64,000 bases of DNA from Hippophae tibetana (lineage: Eukaryota; Streptophyta; Magnoliopsida; Rosales; Elaeagnaceae), in NCBI GenBank assembly GCA_037013495.1, contig CM072806.1, positions 7,370,001 through 7,434,000 on the forward strand, given 5' to 3'. Under the pieces are notes generated by a model. The model searched no databases. It was given only the letters and a program-made list of their open reading frames with translations, and had not been told where the DNA came from. The stretch's first letter is position 1. Each line of letters opens with the position of its first letter. The translations under genes and the position numbers were made by a program. Of the stretch, positions 1 through 12,340 are shown piece after piece.

Positions 1-640
1 CTCAAACACTTGATTTTCTTACCTAATTGATTTTCTATACAGACCGTAAACTTTCCAAATTTTGAAAACACATCAACCTTGTTTTTCAAAAAATACACCA
101 AGACATGATGAGAAAGGTTATCAATAAAAGTTAACATATACCAAATACCACCCTTAGACATAAAAAGAAAAGGATCTCAAAGATCTGAATGAATATAATC
201 AACATTACCTTTCGTTTTATGGATGTTTGTACAGAACTTGGCGCTACCATGCTTTCCATCGACACAATGCTTATAGAAATCAAGCTTTCCAATTTTCTAA
301 CCACTAAGCACACCCCATTTGCTCAAAATAGACATTCATGTCTCACGCATATGCCGTAACTACATATGCCTTAAGCGAGTAGTATATGAATCGTGATCTG
401 ATGAGGATGAAATTGAAACATTGCCAATGATAGTGATGTCTTGAAACACATAGATGCCAATTAATAATTTCCCTTTAATAATAACCAAAGCTCCTCCACT
501 TCATAAGATCTTGTTCTGATACTATGTTAGAAATCTAGACCTAACTCATCCCTTGAAAACGTGATTGCAAGGGTGAAGACTGCCCAGACATTAGGTTAAA
601 TAATTTATAGCTTATAATATAATGTTTCCTTGTCTACGAT
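1..640 (-). mobile_element. Ty1/copia remnant: GAG-pre-integrase and integrase start, plus PBS and LTR stub
   Basis: Read on the minus strand, about 500 down to 1 translates into a decayed copia GAG-pre-integrase domain followed by the start of the integrase core. Recognisable pieces are a TRL-x-HM block near 375, the Cys/His region around 250, the catalytic-Asp motif IHSDL near 190, and an FID and YFLKNK block near 60-130. The frame is held but carries in-frame stops (three around 320-365, one after HSDL), so it is dead. It runs off the left edge. At 513-524 the plus strand reads the complement of an initiator-tRNA-Met type primer site (gttctgatacta), followed directly by TGTTAG at 525, the usual copia LTR edge. 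Gag and protease, which should lie between PBS and integrase, are absent, so there has been an internal deletion. The outer limit of the LTR stub (about 640) is a guess. Confidence 0.8.
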
Positions 641-2690
641 AAGTTCAAAAAGTGCTTTTGAGAAATGTAACATTAATTCATTTATACAATCAATTAGTAA
701 TCACTCATAATAATGGTAAACTATATCACTCAAACTATATAAATAGTTATAAAATATTTTTCATTCTATACTTCTTTATTATTTTTCATTCAATTAGTAA
801 TCAACTCATTTCAACTCGCTTTAATCCTAACTTATTTATGTGCTACCCATTTAATTTATATGTAATATTTTGTTTAGTCAATTATCTAGCTTAGGGGTAG
901 ATAATTGATCAAAAAAATATATTTTTAATTCATTCAAATTTAATCCAATCTGAATCGAATTTAAAGATTTTCAATCCTAATATAATTTTATGATGTAATC
1001 AATCTGAATCTAAACATAACATATTTTTTTGCATCGAATAATATCAGATTAATATTAAAATTTATCCTGAATTATTATCATATATAAACAGATCATATAT
1101 AACTTTTAAATTTTAAATTAGTATATTTGTAGCAAAATTTATTATTTGTAATCAACAACTAAAAAAAAAATATGTTTCTATAATTATTAAATTATTATAA
1201 GCATTTATAATATATATAATATTTAAATATAATATATTATAAAATAAAATATGTATTAATACTAATGTAGTCTAAATCAAATATAGTAAATTATAAAATT
1301 TATTAATCTAAATTTGAACGAATTATATACTTTTCAATCCGAATCGATTCGATTATAAAATTAAACAATCTATTTTTCTATTTCATTGCATGTTATCTTC
1401 CTCAGGAAACCATTTTTCTCTTTTCTTTGATCATCGTTTGTTGGTGTTTTAAAACTTGGTGTCATTTGCTTTGTGTGCGTATCCTCGGATTCACACTTTG
1501 ATCCCCCTCTTTCTCACACACACACAAACACATACACATTGGATGACTCTCTTGGACTATAGTCAAAATTTTGGATTGGATCAAGAACTTCAATTTGAAT
1601 TTTCTTGTTCAATTTGTTTCTTTTAAATAAATTGATGGACTTGGAGGAACAAAAGAAAAAAAAACAATCAGGATGGATGTAGATTGATATGGGCAAATGG
1701 ATTGTTTTTTGTGTTTCGATTCGAAGAAAGAAAAGTTGAAGCTAGAGAAACAATGTAATGATCCAAAAGACAGATGTAATAGACTAATGAGCCGGCACAT
1801 ATTTAAAACGAACTGCACTGATTCAATTCATATTTAAATGGGTTGGTTGGGGACAGCACCCAAGCACAATAGCCCTCATATTATTGTGTAGAACACCACT
1901 AATTTTTTATTATGATTTAATTTATTTATTTTTACTTTGATTTCTTACTCTCTTTTATCTTATAATTTAGTTTATTTATATTTTAATTTTTTCATATTTA
2001 ATCTAAAATTAAGATAAACTTCACAGAATAAAAAATAATAACTAAAATGTAAAAATTAACAAAATAAAGGGATTAAAATGTAAAAATCAAATTATAAAAG
2101 GATTAAATTATAAGAAAAAGCAATAAGAGGTTTAAGTATAAAATCTATAAAAATTTAAGGATATAATTGAGCCTAATAATAATAATAATAATAAAATAGA
2201 GACAAAACAGCCTACTAACTATTGCAACGAGAGCATTTAGTTTCAGTAGTTTTTTTTTCATACAGCTTAATCCAACATTTTTAAAAATATAACTAAAATA
2301 TCATATGTAAACAACTTTGACCAAAAAGAAGTAAACACTATTCCAAATAACTAAAATGAGTATCAATACTTGAACTGTAATACTGAAATGAAACCTTTTA
2401 ATAACATTATAAAAGATACCAATGCAAATGCTAGAATACTAATGACAATCTAATAAATTTTAGTCTTTTATTTTTGTATTTTTTGCATATTCAACAAATT
2501 TCACTTTTATCCCTCTAAAAGTATTATTTTTTTCACTATTAAAAAACAATATGTACATTATATTTTTGAATATGCATTCAATTTATGTTTTTGTATGTGC
2601 ACCAGTTTGAAGTATATGTTATGCTAAACCTAAATTTTATGTAGAAAATTAACAGAAGAATCCTCGTAGCAATTAAAAAAAAAATTACTA
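641..2690. other. Intergenic, AT-rich, no supported gene
   Basis: Mostly very AT-rich sequence with (TAA) runs near 2175-2195. A less AT-rich patch at about 1390-1860 contains a short CA run (1515-1530) and a few open frames under 70 codons (for example one starting at 1542 on the plus strand), none with a recognisable domain. It could be a decayed transcript end or repeat; nothing supports a gene. Confidence 0.5.
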
Positions 2691-2693
2691 AGC

Positions 2694-2699
2694 TTTATT
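2694..2699 (-). terminator. Candidate poly(A) signal of the ADA1-like gene
   Basis: TTTATT on the plus strand is AATAAA on the gene strand, about 310 bases after the stop codon at 3009. This is a plausible plant near-upstream element; position only, no transcript evidence. Confidence 0.35.
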
Positions 2700-3008
2700 A
2701 CTAGAAAAGAGTTAATACAATGAAGAAACAAACTATATCTTTCATGGCAGGTCGCCGACCTTTTCTGTTATAACTATATTCAGGTGTCCATATATTTAAA
2801 ACTCTCCATGCCATGGTATCTCATCCCACTGTCTCAGGTATAATCAGCTCCTTAAACCTATATACAGCATTGTTACCTTGATCCAAAAAATTTCATGACT
2901 TGTGTACTTGAGCAAAGCTTGTCAAACCAGAGGTCAAGATGAGTATTAGACAATATTTGTTAAAATTTTATAAATCAGCTTCACTGTAAACAAGCATAAC
3001 TTGAGAAA

Positions 3009-4040
3009 TCACCTATTGTAGGTTCTATCAGCATCCATTATTTCCTCTGATGCATACAAACTAATCTTCTCAAGTTTGGAAGGCCATTCTTCTCCGAGTA
3101 TTCGAGGGTTCAACTCCATTGCAACTTGAAAATCCAGAATGGATGCAAAACCTGATAGATGTCTCACTGGACACATTCCATTAAAAGAAGATATTGTAGG
3201 ATTATGCTCTTGGACTGTTTGTTTGTGTCTGGACCCCAAAGCAGATAGTTCTAAACAGGGTTTTATCAATCTCTTCAGGTAAAGATCAAGACCATTATTC
3301 AATAAATCAGTATACTGTGCCGATACTTTCATTCCCTTCTTCTCCAACTGCTCCTGCAGCCTCTTTATTAGAGAGCTAGTGTCTGGTAGCTCACTATCAT
3401 TTTGACAAGTTTTAGAGTAAGCTGTGGTTGTTGACCCTCCAAGTAAATTTTTTGGCGCTCTTTTAGCATTTTGTGGGATGCCAAGAGGAGCTCTAACCGG
3501 GCTCCTGCTATAGATGCTTGGGCTTTCGGCTTCCTGTTCAACCTCTTCTCCATCTTCCACAGAGCAAGGAGGTCTACTACCCAAAGAAAGCAACTCTGTG
3601 GCACTTTGCTGTTCTTGGTTGCTCTTCCCTTGAGGTCCAAGAGGGCTCATACGGTCCTTGAACTTGCGATCACGAAAACTTGGTGATCTTCCCATTTGTG
3701 ATGATTGAGCAGACGAGAACCGAGACTGAGGGCTACCTTTATGATACCCATTTGCCAGTTTAATACTTGGAGTACCTACTGCTTTACCTCTTGATGGAGG
3801 TGTGTTGGAAAGACATGCATTTTTTAAAATTGATTGGAGGAAAATGTTATGAAGGTAGACATTCTCTTTACCCACCGTTCTGATGCAAAGTTTATGAAAT
3901 TCAGCTTTCCCAATCTTAAGACTAAAATATCTCGTCAGAATTTCAAAATATGTTTCCGCTTTTTGGCATCCAAGTTTCTTCTCAATCTTAGATTTTAGCT
4001 CCAAAATGTCTTCACGTGAAATTTGCATAGTAGTTGGCAT
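3009..4040 (-). CDS. SAGA-complex subunit of the ADA1/HFI1/TADA1 family
   Basis: 343 codons, uninterrupted. The N-terminal block (residues about 8-75: DILELKSKIEKKLG, then YFEILTRYFSLKIGKAEFHKLC, then LHNIFLQSILKNA, given here in parts) matches the conserved start of plant Hfi1/transcriptional adapter 1 proteins. A low-complexity Ser/Pro/Arg-rich middle (about 80-215) follows, then a second conserved block (about 218-330) ending in a FASILDFQVAMELNP motif. Yeast Ada1 is a structural subunit of the SAGA histone acetyltransferase co-activator and carries a histone-fold region; the same nuclear role is inferred here. Length is somewhat below the roughly 400 residues of Arabidopsis relatives. The start ATG (4038-4040) is the first in frame and lies just after a probable leader intron. 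The frame looks functional: no stops, family conserved at both ends. Confident in family, less in the exact subunit role. Confidence 0.85.
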   Translation of the reverse strand: MPTTMQISREDILELKSKIEKKLGCQKAETYFEILTRYFSLKIGKAEFHKLCIRTVGKENVYLHNIFLQSILKNACLSNTPPSRGKAVGTPSIKLANGYHKGSPQSRFSSAQSSQMGRSPSFRDRKFKDRMSPLGPQGKSNQEQQSATELLSLGSRPPCSVEDGEEVEQEAESPSIYSRSPVRAPLGIPQNAKRAPKNLLGGSTTTAYSKTCQNDSELPDTSSLIKRLQEQLEKKGMKVSAQYTDLLNNGLDLYLKRLIKPCLELSALGSRHKQTVQEHNPTISSFNGMCPVRHLSGFASILDFQVAMELNPRILGEEWPSKLEKISLYASEEIMDADRTYNR

Positions 4041-5040
4041 TTCAGCTCTCTATCACCTCACTGTCTTAAAAATATCAAATACAGGTAGTCAAAAGAATGA
4101 TCACTCGCAACAAAATGGTAATCAGCATTCCACATAACAAATGAAGACCCTAAATTCGAACATTCTTTTGATCTATTTTTCAAAAATAACAATAATAATG
4201 TTCAAAGGAAGTTCACAGCTCCAGATTGACAACAAAGAACTAATGAATTTAAGGGTACATTATCACACAAAGGAAATAATCACACCGCTAAAGAGCGAAT
4301 TTCATACGTTATTTTCGAATATGTCGAATCAAATATCTTCATTTTAAGGCTGAATGCCATTAGATTTAACATATCAAATGCAAGTACACAATCCGACTTC
4401 AGAGATTTTAAAATGTAATAATTATTTCAAAAAAACAGGTAATAGAAGTTCTAGTACAGTTCTAAACACCAACAATAAACAGCATTCTTATCCCAATCGA
4501 CTATCAAAGGGCCCAACTTTTCCCTCTAGATTGTAGGTAACTAAACTTCAGTTAGGTAAAAGTCTACTTAACTAGTTAAATTGGAATGAAAAGAAGAAAA
4601 CCCAGGCTGTATTCGAGCGGGTTGGCAATATTACTTCGAACCTTCAAGTTGCACGAGATATCGAAGACGAAACAGCAAAACACAAATTTCACAACTGAAA
4701 TCCCATTTAACGTAGAAATGATCCAAAATAAAGGATGTAATCATCAAAAAGGATATCATTCGGAAGCTTCGAGTAAGTAAATGCAAGTTCAAACTCAAAC
4801 CCAGCCCAAATTGAACGAGAACAAAGAATTCCCAATTTTGTATTTCAGATCGAGAAGGACAAAACAAAAGGGGGAATGAAATTAAAACTGACCTGAATTT
4901 GGGAACTTCAGCAAGGAATTGGATTCAGATGCACCACAGCGATCAAATTATTCGACAAAAATGAAGCCAACAACAGCTTCCATTTCAGAGAAGGAGCGAA
5001 ATTAGGGCTATTAAAGGAAGAAGAATTAAGACACAAAAAA
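4041..5040 (-). other. 5' leader of the ADA1-like gene with an intron of about 832 bp
   Basis: On the gene strand a good donor, CAG followed by GTCAGT, sits at 4892/4893, and a CAG acceptor lies at 4061-4063, 20 bases before the ATG. This predicts a non-coding first exon (about 4893-5040) and an intron at 4061-4892. The sequence between is AT-rich with no conserved coding frame, which explains the small open frames seen there. Leader introns are common in plant regulatory genes. The transcription start near 5040 is inferred only from the change to very AT-rich DNA beyond it. Confidence 0.55.
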
Positions 5041-6924
5041 CTTCAAAGTCAAACAAGTCAAAAAGCCACGTATGTCTTATTCTTCTTCTTTTTTAATGAA
5101 AAGTTGATTTAATATAAGTTATAATATTATTATTTAATTATTTATATGGTTCGATACTTTAAAAAGGAAAAAAAATTATAGATAGATAAAAAATAGATTA
5201 TTTTATTTTAATTAATAATTATTTATTATATTTATATTTATAAAAATGTTATTTGTTTTTTTTATACAAGTGACTCTCGATATGGGGAGGAATTACGTTT
5301 TTTTTTTTTTTTAAAGCAGCGAGCCTTTCATGGTATGTGCTCAATCTACGCAAGGATTGAAAAATAGTAGATAATGTAAATATTATTGCAATATTGTCTA
5401 GGTTTTAAAGAATTCAATCTTCATATTTATTGTAAAAAAAAATATATGTGGTTTGTCATCGTGATATTTTGATACTTAAATTTTTAATTGTTATATTTAA
5501 ATATTTTAATATTTAAAAATTCATGTAAAAAAAATCATTAAATTTATGTCTTTCAGATAAGTCTTTAAATTTTATTAAGATTAAACACTTTAAATCCTAA
5601 AATATAGACTAATATGTAAGTTTTTATTTTCTAAAAATATGATTTAATTATATTAATTAAAAATTTAAAGATTAAAGTATCTCAAATATATAAGTTTAGT
5701 TACCTTGATATCAACCCACCATTATTCATTTCATTTGTCAAAAATATTGATAAAATATAGAGAGTTTTAAATTGTCAATGAAATGTTACAGTTAAGAAAA
5801 TATCAAGAAAATATTAGTTTTTGTTAAAATATTATAGATACTACGATTATTGTTGTGATCTTATTGTTAAAATTTTGATAATTATTGACAAATATTGTTT
5901 CTTATTTTAAAAAAAGTATTGTGTATTTTTTTAAAATATTTATCTTTAAATTTATCTATTTTAATTTTTAATTTTTGTACATACAATCAAATCATTATTT
6001 CTTAAAATTTGGACAATATTTTAGAATTTATTTTTATATATTTTATTTAATTCTCATTATCACGTTTTTTTGCTACTTTTATTTATAATTTTTTTTCAAA
6101 ATTAAATTATGTAAAATTGGTATTTATTTATTTATATTATTATTATTATAATTATAATCTAAATAATTATTTCACATTTTAACTATTTATTTTATAATTT
6201 TGATTAATTAATTGATTTAGTAGTCAAAATAAATATTTATAAATATATGTTTTAAATAAAAAATTAATTTAAAATATAAATAATTATTTATTTAGTTGTT
6301 TAGTTGTTTTATGAAGTTTTATACAAAAAAATTTGATAAAAAAATTCATAATTTTCATTAATTTTCCAATAATAACAATATCATTCATATATTTCTTATA
6401 ATTTATGTTTAGAGTATACAAGGATTTATCATTTAAAGTATCTATATTATTATTTTAATATCAATACTGCCCATATAGACATTTGAATGAAAGGAGCCAA
6501 TAATACTCAAAATAAATGCATAACATTATTTTTCATAGCTATGCTACATGTAGCTACCTCGTCAATCTATTTTTAACAATTAAAAATTATCACCAAATAT
6601 TTTTTAATTTTTTTTATCGTGAATAATTAAAAAAAATTATAAATTAACATGTACTATAATAATTTATACTTAATAATATCAAAAAGAAATGATTTTAAAC
6701 CCATCTATATATATGTGTGAGTTTATAACTGTTATTTTAACATTTTATAAAAAAATTATCACTAATATTTTTTAAGAAAATATTCTTAAATGTTAATATT
6801 ATTCTTCTTCATTTGACTAAATTTTAAGTTATTATAATTATTATATAAAAAAATATCAGTAAGTATTATTAGAAAAGATATAAATTCATAATTGGAATAT
6901 ATTCATATATTATTCATTTCATCC

Positions 6925-6926
<2 letters not shown>
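5041..6926. other. AT-rich upstream and intergenic DNA
   Basis: Promoter side of the ADA1-like gene followed by AT-rich DNA. A poly-T run lies at about 5299-5312. Apart from the MITE-like repeat at 5745-6420 nothing recognisable is present. Confidence 0.5.
5745..6420. repeat. MITE-like AT-rich repeat, copy A
   Basis: The stretch aligns by eye with 8771-9533. Shared landmarks in the same order are a left part rich in ATTGTTGTG-type motifs, a central TTTTAACTA block, a block reading about AAATAAAAAATTAATTTAAAATAT, a TTTTATGAAGTTTTATA block, and a right end with AATAACAATATC. No coding capacity is visible. Ends are approximate. Confidence 0.5.

Positions 6927-7011
<85 letters not shown>
6927..7011 (+). 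repeat. (CT)n microsatellite, about 42 units, uninterrupted
   Basis: A perfect CT/GA dinucleotide run of about 85 bases. Such a run is expected to be length-polymorphic. Plant GAGA-binding (BBR/BPC) factors bind GA runs, but no gene lies close enough to assign a role. Confidence 0.95.
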
Positions 7012-7014
<3 letters not shown>

Positions 7015-8388
7015 ACATATTCAGTATATAAAAAATTCTTCCAACCCAACTCGATCAGTTCTTTTCTAAAATAATTAATACACGACCATCCTCTTAATTA
7101 TAATTTTTTTTATCAATTTTGGTCCTACATAAATATTGGATTTTTTTTCGCATACAATTAAAACTTTAATCCAATTTATAAAAATGTAAGCGTATTGACT
7201 CCTATTACTCCTTTTATATACTTTTATTTTATAATTATTAAGATTAAAAATATAATCAACCAAATTAAATAAATTATATATTTTATTAATAATTTTCTTT
7301 AAAAACCTTTAATTTTCTCTACCTTTCTTTATTTCTTTTAAAATTAAATATTTCATGTTACTTATATATTATACAAGATTTACTTAGTATTAAAGATTTA
7401 GTTGATGAATGAGTCAAGAAAAAATAAATAGATATTCAAATAATACCTTTAAAATTTATAATAATAAAATAATATTTAATAAGATTCAATTAGATAAATT
7501 TTAAAATTAAATAAATTTAAATTATTATATTTTAATTTAAGACAATTTTTACTTTTACAGTTTTATTAATACATTCTTAAACTAAAAGCTAAAAGTATTA
7601 ATAATAATTATAAATCAAATGAACAATTTAGATTTAAAATAAATAAAAACAATCAAAGATATTAATCTATTTTTTTAATAATAAAAATATCTAATTTCAT
7701 TATAAAAAATGATACTTCTTAATTACTAAGTTTTAAGAGACATTTTTGAATGCTGATACACTCTAAGGGTTGGTATATTTGACTAATTTTAATATTTTTA
7801 CTCTTATTTTTAATCGAAACATATTAAATATTATTATTTAAATTATTGATTTATATTTTGGTTAATTTTAATAGTAATATTATTTTTAAATCACAAGATT
7901 AATATTGAATTTGGATAAAAAATATATCAATAACTTAAATATAAATTTTTAATGTATTTTAATTTAAAATAATAAAAAAAGAATAACAAAAAAAAAACAA
8001 GAATAAAGGTAACCTAAATAACAATTCCCATACTCCAAATAAAAAACAATCAGCAGCAATAAATCTTATAACTCTATAAATACATAGATCGTCTATGTAC
8101 GATGAAAATTCTCTACAATTATTTAAATAGTTATCTAAGCAATCCTAAATTAACTCAAGCATGCAAGTACCTTCGGCAGACAACAAAGGCAATGAAAACA
8201 ACATCAATACTAAGTTATTCTATATTTCACAATATATAACCATCAATTGTTGTAAAAGTTGCCAAGAAGGTCACTAACATACAGTTTATTTGTATATATA
8301 AAAAAATTTGGGTATATAAATAGAGAAATTATTTTTAAAAAAATTGTTATAAAAGTTTTACTAGTTGAATAACAACTTCTTATATGTG

Positions 8389-8431
<43 letters not shown>

Positions 8432-8556
8432 ATATTATATTAATTATATTTTTGAATATGTTTTAAATATTTCTTTCTAACCTTGGAGGTAATTTCATAT
8501 GACACTAAAAAAATAATCTTAATCATCAAAGAATCTTATGTGTCAAATTCAATAAA
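7012..8556. other. Intergenic AT-rich DNA
   Basis: No gene or recognisable element. Includes an (AT)n run broken by TT at about 8392-8445 just upstream of the gypsy LTR. Confidence 0.5.
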
Positions 8557-9856
8557 TATCTTATCATTGTATAAGTATAAAAATAATATAATTATCTTAA
8601 AAAGATAATAACCAATAATTATCATTTAGTTATCATTTTAGATCGATTCAAAAATTATCCTTAACTATTCTAAAAGATAAATGTCTATCGACAATAGATG
8701 TTTACTATATATAGATAAATGTCTAACAAATAACTGTATATAACATATAGTTATCTATAAAGTTATAATAAAAAATAAAAATATCGATGACATTATCAAC
8801 ATTGTGGTGAAAAAGTTTCTTTTTTATATATCTTGACACCAAAAGATGATACTTATATCTTTTGATCAAATTATTGTGAAATTATCAAAAATGTCATTAA
8901 AATATTGTTGTCGTTTAAATTTCTTTTTATGCTAAAATATCCTGGTTATTGTGGATATTGCCACTAAAATGTCTAAAATATCAATTCTTAATTATTTTTT
9001 TCTGTTTGAGCAATCATTTAAATTCAATTTTTTTTTTCAATTTTGTAGAAAATAATATATTATCTTTTTTCTTGTTTGTAGCATATTTACTATTCATATG
9101 AATATTTTTAAAAATAAATAATCAATTACATTTATTTTTGTAATGTTTAAATTTATTTATTTATAATAGTTAATACAATTGGATAGTTTACTTAATTATT
9201 TTAAACATTTTAACTACTTATGTTACAATATCTAACAAAAAATAATATATATTTTACTATATAATATTTTAATTAATTAATCAACTTGTTGATTAATTTA
9301 AATATTTAAAAATACATATATTAAATAAAAAAATAGTTTAAGATATAAGTAATTGATTGTTTTGATGTTTTATAAAACTTTATAAAACAAACTTCATATT
9401 TTGATAGAATTTTCATAGTTTTTGTGATTTTTTTCAAAACATTTATCAACAACAACAATATCTTCGATATTTTTATAAAAAATATATCTCTACATCTTTA
9501 ATGATATCAACATTTCAAACCTTGACTATAGTAACTCAATCATAATCAGATAAGGATAAAATATCAAGTTTATTTTTTCCCCCTATGTCACATGCATAAC
9601 ATAATTTCATATATAATATTATAAGATCATACTTCTCATGATAGAAAATTATAGCTAAACATTATCTTTTCATATAATTATTAGATTAAGACAAAGATCT
9701 CTTATACCCTTCATATTAAAGTTACTAACTTGAGGATCATAAGGCCGAAGACTACACTCACATGGTGATCTAAGGTCTTAACAGTTTGTTCATCGTGCAA
9801 ATTTAAATTCTATAGAAAATAGTTCTACCTAGTAACGACAAAAAATGGTATCAACA
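8557..9856 (+). repeat. Left LTR of the 8.6-13.7 kb gypsy element, split by a MITE-like insertion
   Basis: 8557-8770 aligns with 13169-13390 and 9534-9856 aligns with 13395-13730. Shared blocks include TAATTATC repeats, a GATAACTGT block, a TTAGATAAGGATAA block and the ending ATCAACA. Without the insert the LTR is about 537 bp, close to the 562 bp of its partner. Confidence 0.75.
8771..9533. mobile_element. MITE-like insertion, copy B, inside the gypsy LTR
   Basis: Boundaries come from comparing the two LTRs. The left end reads AAAAATATCGATGACATTAT and the complement of the right part reads AAAAATATCGAAGATATTG, an imperfect inverted repeat. The flanks GTTATAATA and ACTATAGTA could be a worn 9-bp target duplication, which would suit the Mutator superfamily. 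Non-coding. Related to 5745-6420. Confidence 0.55.
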
Positions 9857-9858
9857 TC

Positions 9859-9876
9859 TGGCATTGTATGTGAGAA
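9859..9876 (+). other. Gypsy-type primer-binding site
   Basis: Two bases after the LTR end. TGGCATTGTATGTGAGAA fits the usual gypsy TGGCGCCGTCTGTGGGGA with changes that are nearly all C-to-T or G-to-A. Confidence 0.55.
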
Positions 9877-10779
9877 AGAAGTATATTTTATTTGGTTGAA
9901 AAAATTCAAAAAATTGTAGAACTCTCAAAAAATTTCTTCAAGTTCTTCATCCGCTAAGAAAAATAAAGATATAAGAAAAAAAGATAGATAATGGACCTTA
10001 GCAACAATGCTTTCAGAAAAGAGACATCAAAAATTTATAATCTACTATTTTCATTTTATCTAGACTTGTAAAAAGATTTATGGATTAGATAGCTAACTCC
10101 ATCTTTAAGACCCGATAACTAGTTAGAAGGTCCAATCTGCTAACCAATAGATCATCATTCCAACTATACCACAATTTGTTAGAAATATAGGCATTGCACC
10201 TGAATCTGCCTGCCCACAATGAGCCAGACATGTAAAAAGCAAGGCGAGCTTGAACTTAAGCCTGCTTGGATATGATGGAAAATACACTCCAAGCCATTCT
10301 AGAGGGTCTACCAAGATCACAGGTTCCTAGACCAAATATGGTCCTAGAAGATATTACTGAGGTATCTTTCAATGCCCAGAGTGCTCAAGGTCAGACCCAT
10401 AATCATCCAGGGCTTGATTGGTAAGTTAACCCCCTATAATGGACCTTAGTCCCGTGACCGACCATATTTTATCTACTCATCAAAACCATCCATCCTTGGA
10501 TATAGATCATAGTCCCATCGACCATCTATTCTGGACTATTTAGAACTAGACCAAAAAGCTTTTATGTATTGTGACATATATAACCATCTAGAGGCATGCC
10601 AACAATGACACTCTATCTAAGCCATCCATACTGACCACACAACTTGAATATCAAATGACCGCCTAACGCTCTAAGTCAAAGTGTCAGCTATTCCTTATCT
10701 CACCATTGACAAACTTATTGAAAAATTGTAGAAGGTCCAATAGAGGTTGAACCGAGACGGGCTCCCAAACTTGGCAGTA

Positions 10780-11520
10780 TTTGCTAAGTTCTCATTTACC
10801 CCAAAAGTCATGGACATCCCATTTTCTAATAAGTTCAGATTACCTAACACAGGTACATATAATGGAACTAAATATCCATTGGATGGATCTTTATGCCTAC
10901 AGTGACACCGTGAGGTTTCAAGCCTTTTAACTTACTTTGATAGATAAGGATAGAGCTTGGTATCGAACTTTGAAGCCCAAGACTACTAGTTCATTCACAG
11001 AATTTGGGAAACATTTCTTACCTCACACCTGTTGACCTTACAATAGGGAAATGATAAGTTATTGAAAGATTTCTTTAACTAATATAATACAGAGAAAATA
11101 TAAGTGGTAGATTGTCCATATTTGTCACCATTATAGCTTTAATATAGATGAAATGATTTCTATTTGAAAAAATCTAGAGCCTTTCAGGAAAGAACTACCA
11201 AAATAGAAGCACAAAGGGATATGAACCCCTAAGCCATGACAACAAAAATTCTAAGATGGACCAAAGAAATAATAGAAAGACCGTGGATGGAAATCACGTT
11301 TATCTTAAACAAAGTTTCAAAAGTTACATTCCTATCAGGGTAATGAAATAGGCTATTTTAATGCAAGTTGAACACTAGTTGTTTATATAGTGGCTCAAGA
11401 AAATGAAAAATCTTGGTCGATACAAATCTCATAATTGTATGTTCCATAAAAACATCGATAGCTCAAGTGAAAATTGTTGAAAACTTAAAGATGAAATCGA
11501 GCAACTAGTCAAGAAAGAGT
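10780..11520 (+). pseudogene. Decayed gypsy gag with zinc-knuckle region
   Basis: Broken plus-strand frames give the core of a Retrotrans_gag domain: an SPFTPKVMDIPFSNKFRLP block at about 10790-10850, a YNGTKYPLDG block at about 10857-10890, and an AWYRTLKP plus SFTEFGKHFL block at 10950-11020. At about 11435-11510 the C-x3-H ... C spacing of a Tat-type knuckle is followed by LKDEIEQLVKKEYFVEFI. Many stops and frame changes; non-functional. Confidence 0.75.
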
Positions 11521-11639
11521 ACTTTGTTGAATTCATTCATAATCCAAGGCCTCAATAGCCATAAAAGCAATGGCAATAACAACAGTTGCTACCATAATAG
11601 CCATGGCCACCATGACCAACCTTCATACCTAGAGACATA

Positions 11640-12340
11640 AATCAACCTCATGAACAGGAAGTTTATGAGGTTATAGTTATTATGGGAGGTCTCGTCGGGG
11701 GTAGTTCTAACAACGCCCTCAAAGCACTTATTAATAAGGCCATTTATAGCCTAAAGTTTTTAGAGGTTGTTCTTTCATACAACCCAAGAATAGATCCTAA
11801 ACTTACAAGCTCAGACATAATATTTTCTCAAAGAAAATCCTGTAGGTTGATTCATCCTCATGTGGACACTTTGGTAGTCACCCTCTAGATGGCCAACATC
11901 ACTTTGCATTGGATTCTAATAAATACTGGAAACTCAACCGACATCTTATTCTCAGAGGTATGGAAGCAAATGAAGCTTTCCCATCCTTTCAAGCTAGTAA
12001 CTACTCCCTTGTAGGATTCTTTGAACTCCCACACATCCCAAAAGGTAGTGTAACCTTCCAATCACAATTGGGTAAGGCACTAACATAAAAACAATGATGG
12101 TAGACTTCCTTGTTGTAGATTGTACATCCTCTTACAATTGTATCCTGGATAGGTCTTTTTTATATGGGGCTACTACTGTAACTTCAACCTACCACCTTAT
12201 CCTGAATTTTCCAACAGATACGAGAACATGAGTAGTACATGGAGAGCGAAAGGAAGTAAAATAATGCTACGTCATAGGAATTTGAATGGGCCAAAGTAAA
12301 AATGTTACAAAGCTAGAATTAGAAAATACTCACCCTATTG
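11640..12340 (+). pseudogene. Decayed gypsy aspartic protease region
   Basis: An open stretch at 11682-11888 begins with MGGLVGGSSNNALKAL, the glycine-rich block that precedes protease in Tat-type gypsy pol. After a stop comes the active-site region INTGNSTDILFSEVWKQM (about 11915-11970), where the catalytic Asp of the usual D-x-G-S is Asn. The sequence then decays to about 12340. RT, which should follow, is absent. Confidence 0.7.

Noticed and set aside
1542-1625. 27-codon frame with CA-rich leader, possible small peptide gene
   Set aside because: Too short, no conserved signal peptide or domain, and set in decayed DNA.
6892-7074. 60-codon Ser-Leu repeat protein
   Set aside because: Translation of the (CT)n microsatellite.
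10123-10320. 65-codon minus-strand open frame
   Set aside because: Falls in the leader/gag region of the plus-strand gypsy element and has no domain.
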